11,002 nucleotides of DNA from Discostella pseudostelligera (taxonomy: Eukaryota > Bacillariophyta > Thalassiosirophyceae > Thalassiosirales > Thalassiosiraceae). The stretch lies in assembly GCA_036940085.1 (NCBI GenBank), contig JALLBK010000670.1:1-11002 (forward strand). Direction: 5' to 3'. Position numbers and translations under genes: made by a program. This document shows, one piece after another, positions 1 to 6,815 of the stretch. The notes under the pieces were generated by a model that searched no databases, was not told the DNA's origin, and worked only from the letters and a program-made list of their open reading frames with translations. How positions within the stretch are numbered: position 1 is the first letter of the stretch; every line of letters begins with the position of its first letter.

Positions 1-262
1 ACGTAGGAATACGTAAAAAGGTAGGGTCATCTCAGAACCCCCCATAAACTCGTACTCATGGCAGGTGGAAGTGTGATTGTTGATTTTTGATTATTCCACA
101 TTCCACGTGGCAGTCAAACAACTGTATTCCACGTGGCAGCCGCAAGGCTCGATGGCAGAAGCAAAGCCGGCAACCTCGGTTGAATAATACGATAATATGA
201 TGAAGATGGCTTCAAATTAGTTTAACGGATTGAAAATACTACCACTGTCGAAGATCTAGAGT
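1..262. other. Intergenic stretch at left edge
   Basis: No convincing coding region is visible. This is the 3' flank of the leftward HSP70-like gene, so it should hold that gene's 3' UTR and polyadenylation region, and possibly the promoter of a gene lying to the left of the window. The only structured element I can see is a duplicated G-box, listed separately. Confidence 0.5.
100..139. promoter_or_regulatory. Tandem G-box pair (CCACGTGG twice)
   Basis: The 14-mer ATTCCACGTGGCAG occurs at 100-113 and again at 126-139, 26 bp apart. Each copy contains the 8-bp palindrome CCACGTGG. A partial third copy (ATTCCAC) lies just upstream at about 93-99. CACGTG cores are bound by bHLH and bZIP factors across eukaryotes, and CCACG is also the downstream half of animal ER-stress elements. 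The pair lies behind the HSP70-like gene, so it more likely serves a gene outside the window. A regulatory role is inferred. Confidence 0.45.
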
Positions 263-2137
263 TTAATCAAGCACTGAAGCAGCACCATATGCCACAGTCA
301 AATCTGGATCTATGTGCGTATTCAGCTTCTCCTTGTCCAACTCTTTACGCACCAACTCTCGTATTTGTGGCATTCTAGTTGTACCTCCCACCATAACCAC
401 CTCATCAATTTCCTCCTTTTGTAAATTCAAATCTTGAAGTAACCGCTGGATTGGAAGGAGACTGCGTGCATATAAGTGATTTACTGCCAGATCGTACTCT
501 TCAAGGGTCAAAACAAATTTGACTTGGGTAATTGCTTCACATAACTCAACAGCCGTGCTTGGAACATTTTCCACATCACCAGAAGGAAGTCGATAACATG
601 TTTCCTCCACAGTTGCACCTGGTTCATTAGTATATCCTGACAGACCAATCTTCATACGCTCACCGATGCTATGGAATGAAGTTAATGTGCATAGCGGCAC
701 ATCTCTTAACTTTGGACACGACGCTTCTATCAAATCTTCGACATCCGTCATACCAGAGTTACTCTTTCCCATGCCATCGATAATTCCCGATACAGATTTT
801 GTAATACTGTGCACAATCTCATCACCACCCTTATTTTCCAATAACCAATGTGCCACGGCAGCATCGAAGTCAGCACCACCCAACTGTTCATCACCGTCAC
901 TGCCTAATACGTCAATGTAACCACCGTCACCAATGTACAACAAACTTACATCTAACGTCCCACCACCGAAGTCGTATACCAATACATGGTGTACATCGTC
1001 ACGTTTGTGCAGTCCGTATGCCAATGCCGCAGCCGTGGGTTCTTCGAGGATGCGTGCCACCTTCAGGCCTGCCAATTGGTAGGCACGAATTGTCGCATCG
1101 CGTTGAGATGGTTCGAATTTGGCAGGAATGGCAATTACAACGGATTTGATATTGTCGTGTTGTAGATGAATCCGTGTGATATTCTTTAGATGAGAGATGA
1201 TGTAGGCACCTATTTCCGATGGTGATAGTATGGCTGTTGTTGTATCTTTTGCAGAGTTTGGTGCACTATGGGACGCTGAAGATGAAGGAGTATGATATGG
1301 GAAACGTATCGCAGCCATGCCATTCTCATGCTCGGGAACAATCTCAAAGTCCACTTCACCTCTTAGCGAATCTACTGATTCGTGTCCATACTCTCTCCCA
1401 ATGATACGTTTCGCATGATACACCGAATGATGCGGATGACTATCAATACGATCCTTCGCCACTTGTCCCACTACCACATCTACCGGATGCGGCATCAGTT
1501 CCGGCCACGTCTGTTCCTTCTCCTCCTTCGTTAGTCGGAATGACCGAAGATGATGATGATCTAAAAATGATATCACCGATGGTATAACGGGCGATCCGGT
1601 AGCTGGATCGGGAATGCATGCAATTTCACCAACTCCCTTGGATGGGGCCTGAACACATACGACGCTATTTGTTGTACCAAGGTCAATGCCCGCCACTGTG
1701 GCACGTCCCCGAAATCCCATTTTTGCCATAACTACAAAGATGAGCACGACGACGCCTATAGCCGAGGGAATTAATGCATCTAGACCACCAGACTTGGAAT
1801 CTTCAGAATGTTTGCTTGCCATTTTGGACTTTTGTTTCTTCTTAATGATACGTTTGAGTGATGTAGGTGATGATGAAAGATTATTATGTTCATGTGTCGA
1901 GGAAGATAATTCTTTGGACCAAGACTCTTGCCGATCTCTCTTCCGTCTCCGTCTAATGTGCGTCGAGGTGGAATTGGAAGTTGACGATCCCACCGGCTTG
2001 TGATCACCATTCTCATCTTGTGAGTTGTTGGATGGCGGATCGATGGCTGTCGCCGGAGAGCCGTCTGCAATGCCGCCGCCGAGACTTGCGCCGACACCGT
2101 CGCTAGCATTTTCATTTATTAATTTAAACTGGCACAT
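263..2137 (-). CDS. HSPA13: Membrane-anchored HSP70-like chaperone, HSPA13/STCH type
   Basis: An intronless 624-residue reading frame holding the HSP70 ATPase domain without a substrate-binding domain, as in human HSPA13/STCH, a microsomal chaperone ATPase. Visible motifs are phosphate-1 GIDLGTTNS (about 150-158), ILEEPTAAALAYGL, phosphate-2 VYDFGGGTLDVSLL (about 385-398) and the adenosine motif VVMVGGTTRMP (about 582-592). The protein ends soon after at YGAASVLD. A hydrophobic segment (about 120-138) lies just before the ATPase domain, where STCH has its signal anchor, so an ER-luminal domain is inferred. The first 105 residues are hydrophilic, rich in Ser, Lys and Arg, and unusual for STCH. 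A second ATG at 1822 has a strong context (AAAATGG) and would give 519 residues starting close to the anchor, nearer the family layout. I kept the long start because this tail is compositionally coding-like. The family call is firm; the start is uncertain. Confidence 0.88.
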   Translation of the reverse strand: MCQFKLINENASDGVGASLGGGIADGSPATAIDPPSNNSQDENGDHKPVGSSTSNSTSTHIRRRRKRDRQESWSKELSSSTHEHNNLSSSPTSLKRIIKKKQKSKMASKHSEDSKSGGLDALIPSAIGVVVLIFVVMAKMGFRGRATVAGIDLGTTNSVVCVQAPSKGVGEIACIPDPATGSPVIPSVISFLDHHHLRSFRLTKEEKEQTWPELMPHPVDVVVGQVAKDRIDSHPHHSVYHAKRIIGREYGHESVDSLRGEVDFEIVPEHENGMAAIRFPYHTPSSSASHSAPNSAKDTTTAILSPSEIGAYIISHLKNITRIHLQHDNIKSVVIAIPAKFEPSQRDATIRAYQLAGLKVARILEEPTAAALAYGLHKRDDVHHVLVYDFGGGTLDVSLLYIGDGGYIDVLGSDGDEQLGGADFDAAVAHWLLENKGGDEIVHSITKSVSGIIDGMGKSNSGMTDVEDLIEASCPKLRDVPLCTLTSFHSIGERMKIGLSGYTNEPGATVEETCYRLPSGDVENVPSTAVELCEAITQVKFVLTLEEYDLAVNHLYARSLLPIQRLLQDLNLQKEEIDEVVMVGGTTRMPQIRELVRKELDKEKLNTHIDPDLTVAYGAASVLD

Positions 2138-2472
2138 GTTTTGATGCTTTTAATAGCTAGTGTTAATCGTTTTGCCATTGCCGTTGCTTTTGCTTCTCAT
2201 GAATCGATGACGATGACGATGACGACGAGGTAATGAATTTGCATGCGTGTTGTCGTCGTTCATTGTGGGGTGGATGCTGGTTGGCGGGAAGGCGTATCTT
2301 ATCGACACGTACAAATAACAATTCCTACGTTGGAATAGATTTGCCAAAGATCGCTAATGGTTCCTCCATCGCCAACTTCACCTTGAGCCGGAGAGTTGAA
2401 GACCTGGACCATGAAATCCGCTGCCGCCGCCTACTACTTCTCCAGCTTGTCCGAGTCTCAGTTGTGAATAGC
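2138..2472. promoter_or_regulatory. Divergent promoter region, HSP70-like / nuclease
   Basis: This is the space between the preferred starts of two divergent genes. It holds a short CGATGA-type hexanucleotide repeat (about 2204-2228) and a GGCGGGAA element at 2283-2290, also found in the other two divergent promoters. A plus-strand frame is open from an ATG at 2233 into the nuclease gene, so part of this stretch may instead be coding (see that gene). If the HSP70-like protein starts at 1822, the region extends left to 1823. Confidence 0.45.
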
Positions 2473-3303
2473 ATGGGTATTTGCATATCCACCGCGGAAG
2501 CATGCATCTCAGCAACGGACGATGCCGTCAATTCGTTCCTCAATGGACAATCGAGGTACCACAATGAATCTAAGCTGGCGCAGGAGCAGTTGGGGAAACA
2601 GAATGCAAAACCAAGCAAAGAGAATTCTACTCACATAAATAACGTCCTACAATCGGGACTATCACCCATATATCCATCCCTACCAAAAGCAGCGACGAAA
2701 CATCACTGTCGTAATGTGTATGACGGTGACACACTCACACTAGACGACGGGACGAGAGTTCGTTTCTTAGGCGTAGACACACCAGAGATGAAAGAAAATC
2801 AAGCATTTTCACTCGAGGCTAAAGAATACACCAAGAAATATTGCCATGGAAAGGATGTCTGGTTGACCTACGAGGAGAGTGGAGGCAAGGGCAATGAACA
2901 AAACAAAGATCATTATGGGAGGATGCTGGCATTCGTATGGGTTCCACTACATGACAACAACAACAAATCTAATCCCTCTCAATGGTTATGTCTCAATGAA
3001 GGTCTGATTGCATCGGGTCTCGCACATGCCTACTCTCCAACCAAAGCGAAAAGAGTTCACAACCATGACAAACTACTTGGATTGCAAAAACTTGCTCGAG
3101 TACACAAAAGCGGCCAGTGGAAAACATATAAGGATTACAATGTCACTGTCTCTCCGAATGGAAGTGCTTTTCACCAATGCAAGAATAAGAAGAGTTCAGA
3201 TAGTGTTTGTAAACACCTGGCTCGTTCGAATAATCTCAAAGTTATACCTGCATCAGAGGCGTATGACAAAGGAATGCATCCTTGCAGGAATTGCTTAGGG
3301 TGA
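2473..3303 (+). CDS. Staphylococcal-nuclease-like (thermonuclease) protein
   Basis: A calcium-dependent phosphodiesterase fold of the SNase family. Numbered from the ATG at 2473 (276 residues), all the staphylococcal active-site equivalents are present: D84 in VYDGDT, R97 in VRFLG, D102, T103 and E105 in VDTPE, and R150 in DHYGRML. After the domain comes a C-terminal Cys/His module, FHQC...VCKHL...GMHPCRNC (H234, C236, C271, C274), of the kind appended to many bacterial SNases and probably metal-binding. The N-terminus reads MGICIS, a candidate N-myristoylation (Gly2) plus palmitoylation (Cys4) signal; plant CAN1/CAN2 SNases are held at the plasma membrane in this way. This and the strong ATG context decided the start. 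The frame also opens upstream at 2233, which would add 80 residues with a mitochondrial-like Arg-rich leader. Stops TGA and TAG follow in tandem. It converges on the aldo-keto reductase with 57 bp between stop codons. Confidence 0.85.
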   Translation: MGICISTAEACISATDDAVNSFLNGQSRYHNESKLAQEQLGKQNAKPSKENSTHINNVLQSGLSPIYPSLPKAATKHHCRNVYDGDTLTLDDGTRVRFLGVDTPEMKENQAFSLEAKEYTKKYCHGKDVWLTYEESGGKGNEQNKDHYGRMLAFVWVPLHDNNNKSNPSQWLCLNEGLIASGLAHAYSPTKAKRVHNHDKLLGLQKLARVHKSGQWKTYKDYNVTVSPNGSAFHQCKNKKSSDSVCKHLARSNNLKVIPASEAYDKGMHPCRNCLG

Positions 3304-3360
3304 TAGAATTGTTGCATTTTAGTAAAGTCAAAATCGGCATTTCATACTCCACATTATCGA

Positions 3361-4695
3361 TTATCGAGTCTGGAAAATATTTTCGATCATATTCTTCTTC
3401 AACCTAGCAGAGGCAGTATCCAATTCTTGTACAGCTGCTTTATTCAAGGACCATCCTACCGAGCCCAAATTTTCTTCTGCCTGCACCAAATTCCTCGCAC
3501 CTGGAATCGGAACCGTTCCTTTGCATGTTGCCCAGTTAATTGCTACCTGGGATGGTGTCTTATCCAATTCCTTTGCAATTGCTCTAAGCGTCCCGAGAAG
3601 AGGTTGTGCGCCAGGCAACAGCTCGCGAAAGAGCTGTCGACGAGGATTTCCCGGTCGAGGTAGATTGTCCAAATCGTACTTCCCACTCAACAAACCCAAA
3701 CACAGTGGCGAGTAGGATATTAAACGACACCCAGCATCGTTGCACGCATCCAAAATTTCATTGTTTCGAGCAGTCATTAGTGAGTATTGTACTTGTGCAA
3801 TGGCAATTGGCACGTCGCGCTCCTGCATCCTTTCTGCAAATTTGGTAAGTTGCACAGGTCCATAATTCGAGATTCCGACAGCTTCGCATAATCCTGCATC
3901 GTAGACATCTGCAATACCTTCCCAAAGAGCTCCTAAATGATTTGGTATAAAGCACGGCTGAGGAAAATCGCAGTGCATAATGACAATAATGTGAAAGCAA
4001 TACAGAAAGATTCTTACCTTCTTGAAAGGGTTGGTAGTTGGCTGTCGACCAATGCAACTGTGCGACACACAGTTCTGATGAATTGATATCATATGCGGGC
4101 AAAAAGCAAACAGACGTGGTTAGTATTAGCAGCTGATGAAAAGAAGTCTCTCCCAGACCAACTTACTATCCTGATCTAGACGCTTCAAGCTTTCTCGCGC
4201 TGCCTGGACCAAACTGTCACGTGTAATACGCCAAGGATAGGGTGCAAATTTGGTAGCCACTTGTTGTTTGTTGCTCTTTTTAGCATAATCTGAATTGCCG
4301 GTGAGCAAACTTCCCAAATCAAACATATTCGACTTGCTACCAGCCATTATTTCTGCCTGGTACCGTCGTTCGAATTGACCCAGCAATATCTCAGCCCGGC
4401 CATTCAATTCCATAGTTCCATAACTATCCGCCGTATCGAATATAGTAACTCCCGCATCACGAATGGCACGATAGGCACGATAAATTTCTTCATCTTGACT
4501 AGGGTCATAATCCCACAATAATTTATTACCCCAACTCCATGTGCCACACCCAAGGCTGCTGATATCGATTGGACCCGCCGATACTCTTCCGACTTTCTTA
4601 TTACTGCCGAGGATATCGATGGATAATCCGGAAATAAGTTGTATTGGTAGGCATAGGATGCAAAGCACCCTGATCAGATGAAGCGTCGGAGCCAT
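3361..4695 (-). CDS. Aldo-keto reductase, three exons
   Basis: NAD(P)H-dependent oxidoreductase of the aldo-keto reductase family. My splice model is exon 1 4695-4167, exon 2 4074-4018 (57 nt) and exon 3 3932-3361, giving 385 residues with phases that close exactly. The catalytic tetrad is complete: D87 and Y92 in FDTADSYG, K149 in VATKF, H184 in QLHW. The last of these exists only after splicing. The C-terminal half has AVGISNYG, ISYSPL and PIPGARN, the last a cofactor-binding signature. It resembles plant plastid AKRs such as At1g06690; the substrate is unknown. The start at 4695 gives MAPTLHLIRVLCILCLPIQLISG, a good signal peptide, followed by LSI, so secretory-route (perhaps plastid) targeting is inferred. 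The next ATG upstream is at 4749; the frame opening at 4806 begins with TTG. About 25-30 extra residues lie between Y92 and K149. Confidence 0.88.
3933..4017 (-). other. Intron 2 of aldo-keto reductase (85 nt)
   Basis: Read on the minus strand, the donor is GTAAGA after ...CAA GAA G, and the acceptor is TTTAG before GA GCT CTT TGG. This joins YQPFQE to GALWEGIADVYDAG, the expected AKR sequence. A closer CTCAG acceptor (ending at 3958) would shift the frame, so the distal one is preferred. Confidence 0.75.
4075..4166 (-). other. Intron 1 of aldo-keto reductase (92 nt)
   Basis: Read on the minus strand, the donor is a consensus GTAAGT, a perfect TACTAAC branch site lies at 4125-4119, and the acceptor is CATCAG. 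Splicing joins SLKRLDQD to KLCVAQLHW and restores the catalytic histidine, which supports the boundaries. Confidence 0.85.
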
Positions 4696-4917
4696 TGCCG
4701 CGATGATCTTAACTGCCGTCCAAGTTGTTAAACCATTGCCATGGTGCATGTAGCGGCATGCGGCAGCGGCAGCTAGCGGTAAGATTTTGCTTGCTGCGTC
4801 ACACAATGGGAAATGGCGGGAACCTACCTACAAATCCACTGTGATGCTGCAGATGCCGTCCATCCACACACCACACACTCAACACTCGAACTCAACACTC
4901 AACAGCACCAAATCTAC
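4696..4917. promoter_or_regulatory. Divergent promoter, aldo-keto reductase / SmpB
   Basis: These 222 bp separate the preferred ATGs of two divergent genes. They contain AAATGGCGGGAA at 4811-4822, the same 12-mer found twice upstream of the dynactin gene. The plus-strand part from about 4855 to 4917 is rich in CA and ACTCAACA, as a 5' UTR might be. An in-frame ATG at 4813 lies inside the 12-mer and would add 35 residues to SmpB, but would bury its signal peptide. Confidence 0.5.
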
Positions 4918-5696
4918 ATGACCATGACGACGTTGCGGCTCAAACGATCAGCGGTAGTATTCCAAGCCATCGTCTTTGCATCGCTCTCGCTTCACTGCCT
5001 TGCCAATGCCGCATTTATGCAACGAATAGCCTCACCGGCGGCTTGCAGCGCCGGCAGAAGCACCACAGTACGGCTACGCCGTCGTCTTCTCGTGTCACCA
5101 CTATTCCTCAAGCGAGGCGGTACGAAGAAGAAACAAGACAAGGGGTCTACCATCACAGTGAATAAATTAGCATTTAGAAATTATGAGGTATTAGAAAAGT
5201 GGGAGGCGGGGATTGCATTGCAAGGTACTGAAGTCAAAAGGTGAGTTCACAAGATATGAATTGACATTTTTTGTCGCAACAAACAACAACTACTCACAAT
5301 TATCCCTACCTACGCTGCCAAAGCATACGGGACGGTAAAATGAACATTAGAGACGGATTCATAAAACCCAACAAAAATGGACGGTCTTGCACACTCCTAA
5401 ATGTACATATCGGGAAACACTCCACGGCCGGAGCATTCTTCCAACACGAGGAGCGTCGTCCGCGAGAACTGCTCCTGCACAAATCCGAGGCACGCAAACT
5501 ATTGCAAAAAACCGACAAAATGCCTGGTATGACCATCGTTCCCCTAAAAGCATATTGGAATGAACAAAATAAAGTCAAGTTTGAGATTGGATTGTGTCGG
5601 GGAAAGAATCAGGCGGATAAGAGGCAAGATATTAAGCAGAGAGAGGATAAGAGGGATATCAATCGAATGCTTAAGAATTTTAATGATGGTAGGTAA
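4918..5696 (+). CDS. smpB: SsrA-binding protein SmpB, plastid-targeted
   Basis: SmpB binds transfer-messenger RNA and brings it to stalled bacterial-type ribosomes for trans-translation. Exon 1 is 4918-5240 and exon 2 is 5324-5696, giving 231 residues. After splicing the SmpB core runs through [40 protein letters not shown], with later KVKFEIGLCRGKNQADKRQDIKQRE. The C-terminal tail (DKR.DIK.RE and RMLKNF) is intact and close to bacterial tails. The leader has a basic start, a hydrophobic run (about 11-29) and ANAAFMQR, an ASAFAP-type signal-peptide/transit-peptide junction, followed by an Arg- and Ser-rich transit region. Diatom plastid genomes commonly encode ssrA and a nucleus-encoded SmpB has been reported in Thalassiosira, so plastid ribosome rescue is the likely job. 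The start could be the ATG at 4924 instead. Its upstream neighbour is a divergent aldo-keto reductase. Confidence 0.93.
5241..5323 (+). other. Intron of smpB (83 nt)
   Basis: The donor GTGAGT follows GTC AAA AG, a TACTCAC branch-site candidate lies at 5291-5297, and the acceptor CAAAG ends at 5323. The split codon AG|C gives Ser in EVKSIRDGK, matching the EVKSLRAGK stretch of bacterial SmpB. Confidence 0.9.
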
Positions 5697-5862
5697 TCTC
5701 TCATCGGCATCTCGTTCGCAATACGCAAATACCGGTCGCATCTTAATGATGAATGAATACCAATACGAAATGAAGTCTTGCACTCTACGAGTTAGCAAAT
5801 CCGACAAGTCCCAACAACCTTTCTCTACTCTTCAGCATCATTCAAATGTATGCATTTTACTT
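5697..5862. other. Convergent 3' flanks of smpB and glutaredoxin
   Basis: 166 bp between the two stop codons. It must hold both 3' UTRs and polyadenylation sites, and these may overlap. No coding region or clear hairpin was seen. Confidence 0.4.
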
Positions 5863-6497
5863 TCATCCCAACATCTCTTTCAACTTTCCATTCTTCGCCG
5901 CAGCCTGTGTCACATCATTGCCACCCAAGTGCTTCCCCTTAATGAACACATTGGGAACGGTCCTTTGACCGGTAATGTCCAGCAATGCACTTTGAATCTC
6001 CGATCCATTATCGAGTTTGTCCAATTCTATAACTTTGGCATCAATATTCATGCCGCTGAAGAGCTGCTTGGTGGCTGTGCAGTACGGACAGTATGTTTTG
6101 GAGAAGACAACCACCTGGGGAATGTACCGATTACATAGTTGTGTGCCATATGTGCAGCATAATCATAATTATGGCATAGGGATATCATGAGTGAGAACGA
6201 ACGAAAATGAGTCTTTGGATAAAGAAACAACGACAAAAAAGGATAGACCTCTATTGCATGCTAACACTCACATCGCTCGATGCAATCTCTGACTTGGCAA
6301 ACTCTACCGGAGTGGCGAACGCAACGGTAGAGGCANACACTCACATCGCTCGATGCAATCTCTGACTTGGCAAACTCTACCGGAGTGGCGAACGCAACGG
6401 TAGAGGCACGCATAACGGTGGTCGGTGCAGCGGCGCGGAATGCCACCGCTGCTCCTGCAAATACTAGCGATCCTAACATGGCTAAGAATACCTTCAT
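5863..6497 (-). CDS. Plastid-type glutaredoxin (CPYC), two exons
   Basis: A glutathione-dependent thiol-disulfide oxidoreductase. Exon 1 (6497-6345, 51 codons) and exon 2 (6114-5863) join in phase 0 as IASSD|VVVFSKTYCPYC, giving 134 residues. Active-site C60-P-Y-C63, the cis-proline stretch TVPNVFIKG and the glutathione-binding GGNDV are all present, so this is a class I dithiol glutaredoxin of normal size. The N-terminus (MKVFLAMLGSLVFAGAAVA, then FRAAAPTTVMRA) is a textbook diatom plastid presequence, with a signal peptide cut before Phe20 and a basic transit peptide. A stromal redox or deglutathionylation role is inferred. The last part of exon 1 and the intron donor are duplicated downstream inside the intron across a single N (6264-6408). 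Use of the first donor leaves the protein unaffected. Exon 2 begins with GTG as an internal codon, not a start. Confidence 0.9.
6115..6344 (-). other. Intron of glutaredoxin gene (230 nt as assembled)
   Basis: Read on the minus strand, the donor is GTGAGT after ...AGC GAT and the acceptor is TTCCCCAG before GTG GTT GTC. The intron contains the N at 6336 and a second copy of the exon 1 end. Without that copy it would be 157 nt. No clear branch site was picked out. Confidence 0.75.
6264..6408. repeat. 73-bp direct duplication flanking an ambiguous base
   Basis: Positions 6264-6335 and 6337-6408 are identical over 72 bases, with N at 6336; if that base is A the unit is 73 bp. The repeat covers the end of glutaredoxin exon 1 and its splice donor. 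Exact identity on both sides of a lone N suggests two contig ends that overlap but were joined with a placeholder, rather than a true tandem duplication. Confidence 0.9.
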
Positions 6498-6656
6498 TGT
6501 TGTAGGGCGCTATGAATGTCGGAGGTCCGAAGAATGAGCGGAGGTCGATGGGAGATGGGACCGGCCGCCATCGTCCTCTATCGCTATCGCTACAATATCG
6601 TCACCCGTCACCCCGCCCGCGGCCGATGCGATAGACGACGGAGCGGAGGAGAGAGG

Positions 6657-6696
6657 AGCTGACGTCAGCTGTGACGTGTCTGCTTGATGAGTCATC
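6657..6696. promoter_or_regulatory. Cluster of CRE- and AP-1/GCN4-like bZIP sites
   Basis: AGCTGACGTCAGCT at 6657-6670 is a perfect 14-bp palindrome containing the full CRE TGACGTCA. TGACGTG follows at 6672-6678, and GATGAGTCATC at 6686-6696 contains a full AP-1/GCN4 site. TGACGT-type elements are known CO2/cAMP-responsive elements in diatom carbonic anhydrase promoters. Which of the two flanking genes responds, if either, is not shown by sequence. Confidence 0.5.
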
Positions 6697-6708
6697 ATCT
6701 CACTGGTG

Positions 6709-6794
6709 AAATGGCGGGAAGCAAATTTGACGAAGAGCAGGTGGCGAAAATGGCGGGAAGCGGGATGCATATTTGGCGAAGAAATGGCGGAAGC
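6709..6794 (+). repeat. Three spaced copies of an ATGGCGGGAAGC element
   Basis: The 14-mer AAATGGCGGGAAGC appears at 6709-6722 and 6748-6761, and a copy lacking one G lies at 6782-6794. Spacings are 39 and 34 bp. The 12-mer core also occurs at 4811-4822. It resembles both an E2F/DP site (GGCGGGAA) and a YY1 site (AANATGGCGG). The spacing and conservation suggest a promoter element rather than coding sequence. Confidence 0.5.
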
Positions 6795-6815
6795 AACAAC
6801 AACAACAACAACAAG

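Larger units (their letters stand above)
6498..6815. promoter_or_regulatory. Divergent promoter, glutaredoxin / dynactin p62
   Basis: The stretch between the preferred starts holds several ordered elements. A GC-rich block lies at about 6600-6650. A bZIP-type cluster (6657-6696) follows, then two AAATGGCGGGAA copies (6709-6720 and 6748-6759) and a degenerate third, AAATGGCGGAAGC, at 6782-6794. A (CAA)7 tract at 6794-6814 runs up to the chosen dynactin start. The plus-strand frame is open from an ATG at 6687, so 6687-6815 could alternatively encode an N-terminal extension. Confidence 0.5.

Noticed and set aside
2204..2228. CGATGA repeat and other GAT/CAA microsatellites as mobile or CRISPR repeats
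   Set aside because: Short simple-sequence tracts without spacers or terminal repeats.
4696..4806. Extension of the aldo-keto reductase frame to 4806
   Set aside because: The first codon is TTG, not ATG, and the extension would bury the signal peptide that starts at 4695.
5560..6138. 192-codon plus-strand open frame across the smpB 3' end and the glutaredoxin gene
   Set aside because: It is antisense to glutaredoxin and out of frame with smpB; the translation has no recognisable domain.
6684..6815. Dynactin start at 6684 or 6687
   Set aside because: 6684 is TTG. The ATG at 6687 lies inside an AP-1-like site and the following sequence is the repeated promoter element, so a downstream start is preferred, though not excluded.
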